Shown: positions 1 through 8,063 of the stretch, in pieces
How positions within the stretch are numbered: position 1 is the stretch's first letter
Layout of the letters: every line of letters begins with the position of its first letter
DNA from: Robiginitalea sediminis
Lineage (GTDB): Bacteria > Bacteroidota > Bacteroidia > Flavobacteriales > Flavobacteriaceae
DNA length: 64,000 bases
Reading direction: 5' to 3'
NCBI RefSeq assembly: GCF_002198115.1
Contig: NZ_NGNR01000003.1
Location: forward strand, 429,546-493,545
Notes under the pieces: model-generated
What the model saw: only the letters and a program-made list of their open reading frames with translations
Databases searched by the model: none
Told to the model about the DNA's origin: nothing
Translations under genes and position numbers: made by a program

Positions 1-300
1 ATTCAGGAAGTCGTAGACGTAGAGCATCCTCGGGTTTTCCTCGCTAAGCACCTGGGAAATGGTGGTATTGCCCATGCGCATGCCTTCGTCCTCGGACTCC
101 CGCATGTCGAAGAGGGGGATTTCCTCCTCCTGTTGCCAGTTCTCATCGCAGGTAAAGAAGGATGCCATTTCCTCACCCAAAAAACCGAACGACTGGGTAA
201 TGGCCATATGAAGGTCTTCCAGGCTGCTTGTTGCCTCAATTTCCAGGTCCCTGAAAATATCTTCCTGGGCATCGAGGATAACGCGGATTTTGTAAATCAT
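1..300 (-). CDS. pRiA4b ORF-3-like protein, C-terminus cut by window edge
   Basis: Partial gene that runs off the left end with no stop. Its first 100 residues begin MIYKIRVILDAQEDIFRDLE and continue with TQSFGF and FDMRESEDEGM, a pattern I associate with the plasmid pRiA4b ORF-3 family, also found as the passenger of IS1096-type elements. The biochemical role is not known to me. The ATG at 300 is backed by a -7 box (329-336) 28 bases upstream, so it probably has its own promoter inside the end of the heme A synthase gene. No transposase or inverted repeat is seen nearby, so in this genome it looks like a resident chromosomal gene. Confidence 0.75.
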   Translation of the reverse strand, partial: MIYKIRVILDAQEDIFRDLEIEATSSLEDLHMAITQSFGFLGEEMASFFTCDENWQQEEEIPLFDMRESEDEGMRMGNTTISQVLSEENPRMLYVYDFLN

Positions 301-328
301 GGAGTCTTCTTTGTAAAAAAGATTCCGG

Positions 329-336
329 CAAAGTTA
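329..336 (-). promoter_or_regulatory. -7 box of the pRiA4b-like gene
   Basis: Reads TAACTTTG on the minus strand, a full match to the Bacteroidota -7 element TAnnTTTG. It lies 28 bases before the ATG at 300. No clear -33 TTG is visible. Confidence 0.55.
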
Positions 337-1380
337 CGAAGAAAACCGCGTTCGGTGGGTATGCCGCATCTGCAACCACAGGAAACCCTGCATTCCGAAG
401 AGTACGGCTGCCATGACCAGGTGCAGGGGCTGGCTTCCCCAGGGGAAGGCCAGGTAATTCATAGCCACGCCGCTGACCAGGATGAGACCGATTACGATCA
501 GGATAGGGGTCATGCCCCCATATCCCAGTTGCTTCTTGCCAATGCGCCAGGCTACCCACAGGTGCAGCAGTACGATCAGGATGGAAAAAGACCTGTGTAC
601 CAGGAAAACGACCGAAGGATCTTGTAGCCAGAGGTCCCGGGTGCCTTCCCCGAGGGCCTCTGCCTGCTCGTCCACGAATTGCCTGACCTGTGTACCCATC
701 AGAATCTGCAGCAGAGAGGCCAGGACAGTGGCGGTCCAGACCCGGAAGGTCAGGGGGTCTGCCCGGTGTCCGGGATTGGTCTTGGTTTCCCGGAATACAA
801 TCCAGATAAGCATGCCCACGATGACCAGGGCCATAAACATATGCAGGGTAATCCGCACAGGTGCCAGTACGGAGTAGACCACGGTGGCTCCCAGCCAGGC
901 CTGGAAGCCTATGGCGATTACCGTGAGCCAGGCAAAGGCCACCCGGCCTTTTTTCTCGGGCCACCAGGCCAGGGAACAGAGGGCCATGGCCAGGATGGCC
1001 AGGCCGGAGAGCGCGCCCAGCAACCGGTTGATGTATTCCACCCAGGTATGGGCAGCGTTGAAAACAGCGTAATCGTGGCGGGTGTAGGGTTCCCAGTGAG
1101 AGGCTTCGAAGGCTTCGGCCGCAGTGAAATCCTCCCTTGCCAGCAAGAGTTGTTCGTCGCGGATTATGACCTGGCCCTTTAAGTATTCCCTTCCCGGGGT
1201 CCAGATTAATTCGGATTCCTGGGTAGGGGGGATGTAGTACCCAAAGCACTTGGGCCAGTCCGGGCACCCCATGCCGCTGCCGGTCATGCGGACCACGGCC
1301 CCTGCGAGGATTACCAGGTAAACCAGGATCAGGGCGGTGCGGGCCATGCGGTAATAATACGTTCTGAGTCGTGTTCTCAC
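334..1380 (-). CDS. ctaA: Heme A synthase, COX15/CtaA family
   Basis: A 348-residue polytopic membrane protein that should oxidise heme O to heme A for the aa3-type cytochrome oxidase. Residues 12-30 form the first membrane helix, followed by TGSGMGCPDWPKC with the Cys39/Cys45 pair, and several more helices follow. Histidines that could bind heme are seen in helices at H180 and in the later VHRSF and PLHLVM segments. The first conserved motif, usually EYxHR, reads EYINR at 115-119, so Asn118 stands where a heme-ligand histidine is expected. It lies 10 bases downstream of the nucleotidyltransferase gene on the same strand and is probably cotranscribed with it. Confidence 0.92.
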   Translation of the reverse strand: MRTRLRTYYYRMARTALILVYLVILAGAVVRMTGSGMGCPDWPKCFGYYIPPTQESELIWTPGREYLKGQVIIRDEQLLLAREDFTAAEAFEASHWEPYTRHDYAVFNAAHTWVEYINRLLGALSGLAILAMALCSLAWWPEKKGRVAFAWLTVIAIGFQAWLGATVVYSVLAPVRITLHMFMALVIVGMLIWIVFRETKTNPGHRADPLTFRVWTATVLASLLQILMGTQVRQFVDEQAEALGEGTRDLWLQDPSVVFLVHRSFSILIVLLHLWVAWRIGKKQLGYGGMTPILIVIGLILVSGVAMNYLAFPWGSQPLHLVMAAVLFGMQGFLWLQMRHTHRTRFSS

Positions 1381-1390
1381 AATGTGCCTG

Positions 1391-2830
1391 TTAGGGTTTG
1401 TTGGTATTGGGGCTCAGGCCCATGGCCCTGCCCTTTTCAAGCATAAAGTCCCTGGCGGGGCCGTGTTCGTTGGGGATTTCCCCCTCCAGGATGGCTTCCT
1501 TTATGGCTTCCTTGATCATGCCGATTTCCCACCCGGGTTTCAGGGAGAAGGCCTCCATGATTTCCTCCCCCGTAACCGGGGGTTGGAAGTTCCGGATCCG
1601 GTCCCGCTCCTCGACCTCGGTGATTTTTTCACGTACCAGTTGGAAATTTTTCAGGTAGCGTTTTTGTTTTTTCGGGTTTTTGGTGGTGATGTCCGCCTCG
1701 CACAGGGTCATCAGGTCTTCTACGTCATCCCCTGCATCGAATACCAGCCTTCTCACCGCAGAATCCGTCACATAATCGTTGGACAGGACTATGGGCCTGG
1801 AACTCATCATAACCAGTTTCTGGACGTATTTCATCCTGTCGTTCAGGGGCAGGCGCAACCTTTTAAAGAGTTTGTACACCATTTTGGATCCCACAAATTC
1901 ATGTCCGTGGAATGTCCAGCCCACCTTGGGGTCGAACCGTTTTGTGGGGGCCTTCCCGATATCGTGGAGCAAGGCGGCCCACCGCAGCCAAAGGTTATCG
2001 GTGGCCTGGGCAATATTATCCACTACCTCCAGGGTGTGCCAGAAGTTATCTTTATGCCGTTGGCCTTCCCGCTCTTCAATCCCCTGCAGGGCTACGAGTT
2101 CCGGAAGGATATACCCCAGCAGCCCGGTTTTGTGCAGCAACCCGAAACCTATGGAGGGTTTATCGGTTGCCATAATTTTATGTAACTCATCGGTAATGCG
2201 CTCCGGGGAAACAATTCGGATCCGGTCTTTCTGCACTCCTATGGCATTGAGCGAATCCCGTTCGATGCGGAAGTCGAGCTGGGCGGCAAACCGAATGGCG
2301 CGGATCATCCGCAGGGGGTCGTCGGAATACGTAGTGGCCGGTTCCAGAGGGGTTCGTATAATCCCTTTTTCCAGGTCATCCAGGCCCCCGAAAGGATCCA
2401 GGAGTTTCCCGAATTCCAAGGGATCCAGCGAAAGGGCCAGGGCATTGATGGTGAAATCCCTCCTGTTCTGGTCGTCCTGAAGGGTACCGTCTTCTACTAT
2501 GGGCTTGCGGCTGTCCCGGGAATAGCTTTCCCGCCGTGCCCCCACAAATTCGAGTTCCAGGTCCCCGTGGCGGACCATGGCCGTCCCGAAATTTTTAAAA
2601 ACCGTCACCTTTGGGTTTCCCGGGAGTTCGTTGGCCACTGCACGGGCCAGACCAATCCCGCTGCCTATGGCCACGATATCGATATCTTTTTTCTGGTCGC
2701 GGCCCAGGAAGAAATCCCGGACATACCCACCAATGACATACGCCTCCAGTCCAAGCTCCTGTGCTGCATGACTCAGGGTCTTGAAAACAGGGTGGGCCAG
2801 CGCCTCCTTATGGTATTTCTGGGTGGTCAT
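1391..2830 (-). CDS. CCA tRNA nucleotidyltransferase / poly(A) polymerase family with HD domain
   Basis: A 479-residue protein of the class II nucleotidyltransferase superfamily. GGYVRD at 34-39 and the metal-binding pair DID at 49-51 mark the catalytic head. The RNA-binding neck follows, and an HD phosphohydrolase-like domain carries LLHDIGK near residue 290. This domain order fits a tRNA CCA-adding enzyme that matures or repairs tRNA 3' ends, although a poly(A) polymerase role cannot be excluded from sequence alone. A promoter with both -33 and -7 elements lies 66 bases upstream of the ATG. The heme A synthase gene follows after 10 bases. Confidence 0.9.
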   Translation of the reverse strand: MTTQKYHKEALAHPVFKTLSHAAQELGLEAYVIGGYVRDFFLGRDQKKDIDIVAIGSGIGLARAVANELPGNPKVTVFKNFGTAMVRHGDLELEFVGARRESYSRDSRKPIVEDGTLQDDQNRRDFTINALALSLDPLEFGKLLDPFGGLDDLEKGIIRTPLEPATTYSDDPLRMIRAIRFAAQLDFRIERDSLNAIGVQKDRIRIVSPERITDELHKIMATDKPSIGFGLLHKTGLLGYILPELVALQGIEEREGQRHKDNFWHTLEVVDNIAQATDNLWLRWAALLHDIGKAPTKRFDPKVGWTFHGHEFVGSKMVYKLFKRLRLPLNDRMKYVQKLVMMSSRPIVLSNDYVTDSAVRRLVFDAGDDVEDLMTLCEADITTKNPKKQKRYLKNFQLVREKITEVEERDRIRNFQPPVTGEEIMEAFSLKPGWEIGMIKEAIKEAILEGEIPNEHGPARDFMLEKGRAMGLSPNTNKP

Positions 2831-2895
2831 CGCTCCAATTCCGGTTCGTACAGGGTCATCCCTGTCCGGGTTTCCCCAAGGGGACTACCGTCTGG

Positions 2896-2903
2896 CAAAG
2901 GTA
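2896..2903 (-). promoter_or_regulatory. Promoter of the CCA-adding enzyme gene
   Basis: Minus-strand TACCTTTG matches TAnnTTTG. A TTTG at 2927-2924 sits 20 bases upstream, a suitable -33 spacing. The predicted leader is about 60 bases. Confidence 0.6.
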
Positions 2904-3003
2904 CCACTTACACCAGAGCTGCTCAAATGGCCGGACCAGTTTTCGCATTCTGAATCATGGCCTTGAACTTCCTGCTTTACGATGGGGCAGGGGCAGCCGG
3001 CCC

Positions 3004-4836
3004 TCAAGGTTTGTTTATCCTGCTGAGGCATTTTAGTTCCTGGTAACGGGAGTATACCCCAAGGGCATTTAAGTATGAGACAACTACGCCCCTTGTACCG
3101 TCTAGAATACCTAGACGCAGGATAAAGTGGTTCAGGAATTTATAAGCGGGCCTCAGGACCATGGGCAGCCACCCGAAGCGTTTTCCCCTTGCGTATTCCT
3201 CCTGTGCCTTCATCTTTCCGTACCGCAGCATTTTCCCTTTATAGTCCTCATAGGAGCGGTAGGAATAGTGGATAAGCTTGTTGTCCAGAATGGCCGTAGA
3301 CCCATCCACATCCAGGGTTTCATGGACAATACGGTTGTTGGTGAACCTGCAGCGGCTTTTTCGGAACAGACGGTAATTCTTGTCGCTCTGCCAGCCGCTG
3401 AAGCGCAATACTTTGTCTTTGAACATAAACCGGCGCCTGAAAAAGAAGGCACTTACCGATTGTTCCGGGTTGTTTATGGTCCGGTAGATTTCATCGAGCA
3501 GGGTATCTGGGATGCGCTCATCTGCATCGGTGAATACCACCCAATCGTGGCTGGCCTGCTCCAGGGCATAGGATTTCTGGTCCGTATAGTTAAGAAAATC
3601 CCGCTGGATGAGCCTGGCCTTGGGATGGGCCCGTACCACTTCTGCCGTCCCGTCTGTACTGTGGGAATCCACCACGATAATCTCATCGGCAAATTTGAGG
3701 TTCTCCAGCACCTGCTCAATATGCAGGATTTCGTTATAGGTAATCAGCAACGCGGATATCGGGACCTTCCTGGGCCCCAGATAAGGCTCGTGGATATGTG
3801 GGCCAAACAGCCACCGGATTTTGGTACGCCGGTAAGGGGAGAGGCGACGGCCTTCAGGCACGCCATGGGTTCTGAGGTAGGCTTCGGTAGCCTGTAGCAT
3901 TCGGGATGCCGACTGCCCGTCTTCATACGGGTGGAAGGCGGCCTTGATCTCCGCCCGCTGCCGGGAGAAAGGGTCGTCCTGTAGGTTGGTTTCCACCAGG
4001 GCCCTGAGGTTGCGGTAATTCGCAGCGTTCTCCCATTGGATTCGCTCGGCAATACTCCTGTAGGATACCACGGGTTTGTCCAACAGCAGGAACTCGTAAA
4101 TCACGGAAGAGGTATCGCTGATCAGTAGGTCTGCCGCGAGCAGATACTGCACAATATTGCTCTCACGGACCACTTCTACCCGAGGGTGCTGGGAGGCAAG
4201 CCCCTCGTATTGCGCCACCACCCCCGGGTCCATCAGGTCGTGAAATTTGATCTGTATGAGATACTTCGGGTCTTCCGCCAGGTCCCGGATTTCGTCCAGC
4301 AGATAGGGGGCTGAGGTCAGGCTTGGGGAAAAGGTGGGGGCATAGAGCAATAAAGTCCCGGCCCCGGCCTGTTCCAGGAGTTGGGTCCTGTGTTGTACGC
4401 AGCGGGCCCGGAGTGTGGCATCCCAGAGGATATCGAGCTTGGGCCACCCGGTTTGCACCACCTCGAAATCCTGGTGCTTTTCCCTGAGGGCCAGAAACCG
4501 CTCAGTAAAATAGGGGCCCTGGGTGAGGTAAAGGTCAAAATAGTGACGGATCCGGAAGTGTCCCTTTTTCTCCCCGGCCAGGCCATGGAAAATCTGGACC
4601 TTTACCCCTTGCAGGTAGTGGGGGACTTCGTTTCCCGGAACAAAGATTGCATCCGGCAGGTAGTGCTGTAACTCCAGGATCCGGGTCGTAAACGGATCTT
4701 CTTTGAAAGGAAAGGACTTCAGCAGATTACCGGTCAGAAACCATATGTATTCATGTCCCTCGCTGCGCAGGGCATCGCGAAGGGGTGCCATGATCCCAAA
4801 GGCATAGGGGTTTTGGCAAAAAAGGACCGTCCTCAT
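3004..4836 (-). CDS. Fusion: CDP-glycerol glycerophosphotransferase-like domain plus family 2 glycosyltransferase
   Basis: A 610-residue two-domain protein. Residues 1 to about 340 resemble TagB/TagF-type polyol-phosphate transferases (VQIFHGLAGEKKGHFRIRHY, QTGWPKLD, then LLISDTSSVIYEF before the nucleotide-binding end). Residues from about 355 to the end are a WaaE/KdtX-like GT2 domain with PISALLITYNE, IIVVDSHSTDGT and VFTDADERI. Known families predict transfer of glycerol- or ribitol-phosphate from a CDP-activated donor together with addition of a sugar, in building a surface glycan. The GT2 half is clearly paralogous to the gene at 7015-7863. It overlaps the upstream nucleotidyltransferase gene by four bases, so the two are one operon. 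Confidence 0.85.
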   Translation of the reverse strand: MRTVLFCQNPYAFGIMAPLRDALRSEGHEYIWFLTGNLLKSFPFKEDPFTTRILELQHYLPDAIFVPGNEVPHYLQGVKVQIFHGLAGEKKGHFRIRHYFDLYLTQGPYFTERFLALREKHQDFEVVQTGWPKLDILWDATLRARCVQHRTQLLEQAGAGTLLLYAPTFSPSLTSAPYLLDEIRDLAEDPKYLIQIKFHDLMDPGVVAQYEGLASQHPRVEVVRESNIVQYLLAADLLISDTSSVIYEFLLLDKPVVSYRSIAERIQWENAANYRNLRALVETNLQDDPFSRQRAEIKAAFHPYEDGQSASRMLQATEAYLRTHGVPEGRRLSPYRRTKIRWLFGPHIHEPYLGPRKVPISALLITYNEILHIEQVLENLKFADEIIVVDSHSTDGTAEVVRAHPKARLIQRDFLNYTDQKSYALEQASHDWVVFTDADERIPDTLLDEIYRTINNPEQSVSAFFFRRRFMFKDKVLRFSGWQSDKNYRLFRKSRCRFTNNRIVHETLDVDGSTAILDNKLIHYSYRSYEDYKGKMLRYGKMKAQEEYARGKRFGWLPMVLRPAYKFLNHFILRLGILDGTRGVVVSYLNALGVYSRYQELKCLSRINKP

Positions 4837-5522
4837 TTACGGAGCATGGAGTTGGCCTTGTCCAGGTCTTGTTTGAAATCGACCTCCATACAATCGAACT
4901 GGGAGATATCCAGCGCCTGGATTTGGACCCCATCCTTCTCGATGGACCGCTCCAGGCCTTTTTCGAAATAATCGTTGTCCTCGCAGGCTTCCAGATGGCT
5001 GATAAATACCTCAAGGTCCTCGGCGGCGATAAAGTTGATGCCCACGGCCTCGCCCAGTCCGCCCTCTACTTCTTTGGACAGCGCTTTGATAGTTCCCTGA
5101 TCGCTCAGGGTGTATTTGACTTCTTCTTCCCCTACCTTACTGGTGTTCACGGCCACAAAGGAGGTTCTCACTTCAATGAAAGGTCGTATGGCTTCCAGGA
5201 GCCTGTGGTCGAAAACCACATCCCCGTTAAGCCAAAGCACATCTTCGCCACGGTTTTTCCGAAGGGCCATCAGGAGGCTTTTGGAGGTATTGGTCTGATC
5301 GAAAAACGGGTTGTAGATATAGGTCAGTTCCGGGAAACGCTCCATGATCAGGTCTTTTTTAAAACCCACCACCACCTGTATGGCATCCAAATGGAAATGG
5401 CGTGAGAGGTTCTCGACCTGCATTTGCATGATGCTCTTTTGGTTTGCCAGGGGTGTAAGAGGCTTCGGAAAAGGATTGCCGAGGCGGGAACCTATACCCG
5501 CGGCCAGGATAATTATTTTCAT
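4833..5522 (-). CDS. Sugar- or choline-phosphate nucleotidyltransferase (LicC-like fold)
   Basis: A 229-residue nucleotidyltransferase. The N-terminus carries the nucleotide-binding signature ILAAGIGSRLGNPFPKPLTP at residues 5-24, and DVLWLNGDVVFD near the middle supplies the metal-binding acidic residues. The compact length matches stand-alone LicC/RfbA-like enzymes that make CDP-choline, CDP-sugars or other NDP-sugars. The exact substrate is not readable from the sequence. It is the first gene of an operon with the CDP-polyol-transferase/GT2 fusion, which suggests it supplies an activated building block for the same polymer. A -7 box lies 63 bases upstream. Confidence 0.85.
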   Translation of the reverse strand: MKIIILAAGIGSRLGNPFPKPLTPLANQKSIMQMQVENLSRHFHLDAIQVVVGFKKDLIMERFPELTYIYNPFFDQTNTSKSLLMALRKNRGEDVLWLNGDVVFDHRLLEAIRPFIEVRTSFVAVNTSKVGEEEVKYTLSDQGTIKALSKEVEGGLGEAVGINFIAAEDLEVFISHLEACEDNDYFEKGLERSIEKDGVQIQALDISQFDCMEVDFKQDLDKANSMLRK

Positions 5523-5584
5523 GCTAAGGAGTCTTCTGGGCAGGCGGGGGAGCCCACTCCGGGAACTGCACCCGCCCGTGGGGT

Positions 5585-5592
5585 CAAAGGTA
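5585..5592 (-). promoter_or_regulatory. -7 box of the nucleotidyltransferase/fusion operon
   Basis: Minus-strand TACCTTTG, a full TAnnTTTG match, 62 bases before the ATG at 5522. It faces away from the divergent box at 5671-5678. Confidence 0.5.
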
Positions 5593-5670
5593 CTTTTTAT
5601 TGGGCAACTACTAAAATAGGCTATCCTAGCCGCTGTGGGTGACCTCCCTTCCCATTGTCACCGATTTGAC

Positions 5671-5678
5671 TACTTTTG
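5671..5678 (+). promoter_or_regulatory. -7 box of the TagD-like cytidylyltransferase gene
   Basis: TACTTTTG matches TAnnTTTG and lies 20 bases before the ATG at 5699. It falls inside the coding span that an upstream GTG (5639) would create, so it decides for the ATG start. Confidence 0.6.
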
Positions 5679-5698
5679 CACTTCAAACTAACGGCATT

Positions 5699-6322
5699 AT
5701 GGATGGTAAGGCAATGGAAGCGCTGGCAAAGCGTTTTCCGGGATGGGAGTTTGTAGTGGCAACGCCTTCGGGGTGGCGTATCTCGGCAACTGACGACCGG
5801 GCAGCCACTCAGGCTTCCGAACTGGTTGGGCAGCTGCGCGCCCTCAACCCTGAGGGCGACCTGGAGATCCGGATCCATGGCTCACAGCCCATTATCGACC
5901 TTTTGGAACGCAAGGCCAAAAAATACCGTCGGATGTACACCTCCGGGTGTTTTGATGTATTCCATTTCGGGCACTTGAATATCCTGGAGCAGTCTAAAGC
6001 CCTCTGCGAATACCTTATCGTAGGGGTTTCCACAGACGAACTCATCGAAAAGGAGAAAGGCCGCCGTCCTGTAATCCCCTATGAGGAACGCGCCCGCGTT
6101 CTGGAGGCCATATCCTATGTAGACCAGGTAATCCCACAGGTGGACAAGGACAAGCAAAAGGTCGTGGATGCCTACCGTATCGATGCCATTTCGGTGGGGG
6201 ATGACTGGAAGGGCCGATATCCCAAGGTGAGCTGCCAGATGGAGTACTTCCCCTATACCAAAAGTATAAGCAGTACCATCCTGAAAGATACCCTCAACCT
6301 CACCCTGCACCCCAAAGCTTAG
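5699..6322 (+). CDS. Glycerol-3-phosphate cytidylyltransferase-like protein (TagD family) with N-terminal extension
   Basis: A 207-residue protein. From residue 79 it is a nucleotidyltransferase of the TagD/ECT type: YTSGCFDVFHFGHLNILEQS contains the HxGH signature, and the end reads YTKSISSTIL, equivalent to the nucleotide-binding RTxGISTT segment. Known relatives make CDP-glycerol or CDP-ethanolamine from CTP and the phospho-alcohol. The first 78 residues are an extra, unassigned domain not present in classical 130-residue TagD proteins. A plausible role is to supply the CDP-activated alcohol for the fusion transferase at 3004-4836. Its stop overlaps the convergent licD-like gene by four bases. 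Confidence 0.85.
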   Translation: MDGKAMEALAKRFPGWEFVVATPSGWRISATDDRAATQASELVGQLRALNPEGDLEIRIHGSQPIIDLLERKAKKYRRMYTSGCFDVFHFGHLNILEQSKALCEYLIVGVSTDELIEKEKGRRPVIPYEERARVLEAISYVDQVIPQVDKDKQKVVDAYRIDAISVGDDWKGRYPKVSCQMEYFPYTKSISSTILKDTLNLTLHPKA

Positions 6323-6903
6323 GAAAGGGCCCGGTCGTCCGTGGTGGTATCCCAGTCTTTTTTAGGGGTTTCCCAATCCCCGTACCTGTAGGTTAGGTAG
6401 CCCTCCGTATCTACCGGAATGCTGTAGGAGTGGCCTCGAAACTCCACAGTGCGGAATTTCTGGTAATAGTTATAAGGCACAGATTTGGTCTTTCCCGCTA
6501 TCATCCAGTAGGCCAGATCATCTTGTCGGTATTTTACGAAGATATCCAGGGTGACCTTCCCTTTGAGCAACCCGAAAAAGCGGCGCTTTCGGATTTTAAC
6601 CATGCGAATGTCCCCTGGGGTAAAAGGAGGGTTACCCGCCTCGAAAGTCCGGATACGGATGCGCAAACCGGCGCCCCTGGCCAGGGAAAGAAAGGTGTCC
6701 AGTTTACCCAATTGGTCGGACATCATGGAGATATCCAGGTCATTGTCCCAGGGCAGCAGCCGGTTTTCCCGGCGGATTCCCAGTAAGGTACCGCCTTCCA
6801 GCCAGTAGGTAACCCCTGCCTGTTCCGCTATGCCGCAAACCTGTTGCAGGAGGGAGTGCGCCTCCTTGAGGTTTTTCCCTTCGAGTGTGATGTCATAGGC
6901 CAT
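6319..6903 (-). CDS. LicD-family phosphotransferase
   Basis: A 194-residue LicD/fukutin-family protein. The family signature is plain: WLEGGTLLGIRRE at 34-46 and PWDNDLDISM at 51-60, with the acidic pair Asp53/Asp55 for metal binding, and the C-terminus has YRYGDWETPKKDW. Family members transfer phosphocholine, glycerol-phosphate or another phospho-alcohol from a CDP donor onto a cell-surface sugar. Next to the CDP-alcohol-forming gene (5699-6322) this supports a phospho-alcohol decorated glycan. The -7 box ends four bases before the ATG, predicting a leaderless mRNA. Confidence 0.88.
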   Translation of the reverse strand: MAYDITLEGKNLKEAHSLLQQVCGIAEQAGVTYWLEGGTLLGIRRENRLLPWDNDLDISMMSDQLGKLDTFLSLARGAGLRIRIRTFEAGNPPFTPGDIRMVKIRKRRFFGLLKGKVTLDIFVKYRQDDLAYWMIAGKTKSVPYNYYQKFRTVEFRGHSYSIPVDTEGYLTYRYGDWETPKKDWDTTTDDRALS

Positions 6904-6907
6904 GCTG

Positions 6908-6915
6908 CAAAGCTA
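6908..6915 (-). promoter_or_regulatory. -7 box of the licD-like gene, four bases before the ATG
   Basis: Minus-strand TAGCTTTG matches TAnnTTTG. Only four bases separate it from the ATG at 6903, so transcription should begin at or within a base or two of the start codon. Confidence 0.55.
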
Positions 6916-7014
6916 CGCATAGCTAACCTAAAACCTGTAGGAATAGGGTATTATACCCGAATAAAGGGGGTCCGAAAACCGGGGATAGCATTAAAGTAGG
7001 TGCCTGTCGGGGTT

Positions 7015-7863
7015 TCAGGCAGCCGAAGAGGCTTCGCCGGCCTTGTAGATTTCCAGGGCGCGGGGTACCGGTTTGACCCAGGTACGTTCCGCCCTTCGGG
7101 CTTCCCGTTCCAGGCGGCGCAGGTACCGGTAACGCTCCACATCTTCCAGGGCACCCAGGTAACAGATGGTGATTCCGTTAATCCCGTCCAGAAAGCCCAG
7201 GCGTACCAGGTAGTTATAGCCGAATTTCCACGCGGGCTTCAGCAGTTGCAGGGCCCAGGAAAAGCGTTTTTCGGAGCGGAAGGCCTCCGCGGCCTTCAGC
7301 CGGCCGTACATGAGCATTTTCCGGCGGTAGTCTTTAAAGTTTTTGTAGCAATAATGGGTGAGGCGGGCCTTTAACGCTCCAGTCTTCCCCTTAACCTCCA
7401 GGCGTTCGTGAACCAGGCGGGATTCGCTGTATTTGGCCCCGGAACGCCGGAACAAACGGATATTCTTATCGGTTTGCCAGCCGCTGAACCTCAGGGGCCT
7501 TTCCCCGAACATAAAGTCGCGGTAAAACCAATAGGCATCCACGTCTGCCGGTGCTGCCGATAGGGTTCCCAGGATTTCGGCTTTCAAGGAATCGCCCACG
7601 ACCTCATCGGCATCTATAAAGAGGACCCAGTCGTTATTGGCGTGCCGGAGGGCAAAGTTTTTCTGGGCCGTAAAGTTCTGGAACGGATGCTGGATCACTT
7701 TGACCTGGGGCTGCCGGAGCAGGTACTCATAGGTGCCGTCTGTACTGTAGGAGTCTACCACGATGATCTCGGAGGCAAAGGCCACCGAGGCGAGGCAACG
7801 CTCGATGTTCTCACGCTCGTTGTAGGTGATAATTAGGGCGGTAACTGCAGTGCGATACGGCAT
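7015..7863 (-). CDS. Family 2 glycosyltransferase, WaaE/KdtX-like
   Basis: A 282-residue GT2 enzyme. TALIITYNERENIERCL, EIIVVDSYSTDGT and VLFIDADEVV are the A-fold donor-binding segments, with DAD as the metal-binding motif. The middle reads LRFSGWQTDKNIRLFRRS, closely matching LRFSGWQSDKNYRLFRKS in the C-terminal half of the fusion protein at 3004-4836, so the two are paralogues. WaaE/KdtX relatives add a glucose or heptose to LPS core. It is a single gene with no obvious strong -7 box upstream. Its acceptor is probably the lipid A-core or the glycan made by the neighbouring genes. Confidence 0.88.
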   Translation of the reverse strand: MPYRTAVTALIITYNERENIERCLASVAFASEIIVVDSYSTDGTYEYLLRQPQVKVIQHPFQNFTAQKNFALRHANNDWVLFIDADEVVGDSLKAEILGTLSAAPADVDAYWFYRDFMFGERPLRFSGWQTDKNIRLFRRSGAKYSESRLVHERLEVKGKTGALKARLTHYCYKNFKDYRRKMLMYGRLKAAEAFRSEKRFSWALQLLKPAWKFGYNYLVRLGFLDGINGITICYLGALEDVERYRYLRRLEREARRAERTWVKPVPRALEIYKAGEASSAA

Positions 7864-8063
7864 TATGGCGTTTTTCGAAACCCGAAATCGGGCATGGGTA
7901 TACCCTTGTAACGCACAAAAAGGGGGATTATTTTAAGCGAGCCTGCATACCTTACGAAAAAGGCAAAGGGTCCGTTTTATGGGGTTCCGTGACTTCCGAC
8001 CTACTTAGGAGCAGGGCTGTACAGGCCTAAGGACTGGTAAAAGAACATTAGAAAACCCCTATA

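Noticed and set aside
1-336. IS1096-type insertion sequence
   Set aside because: The pRiA4b ORF-3-like protein is a known passenger of such elements, but no transposase, inverted repeat or target duplication is present.
236-1267. A 343-codon frame on the minus strand overlapping heme A synthase
   Set aside because: It is an out-of-frame reading of ctaA, rich in Pro, Gly and Arg, typical of a GC-driven shadow frame.
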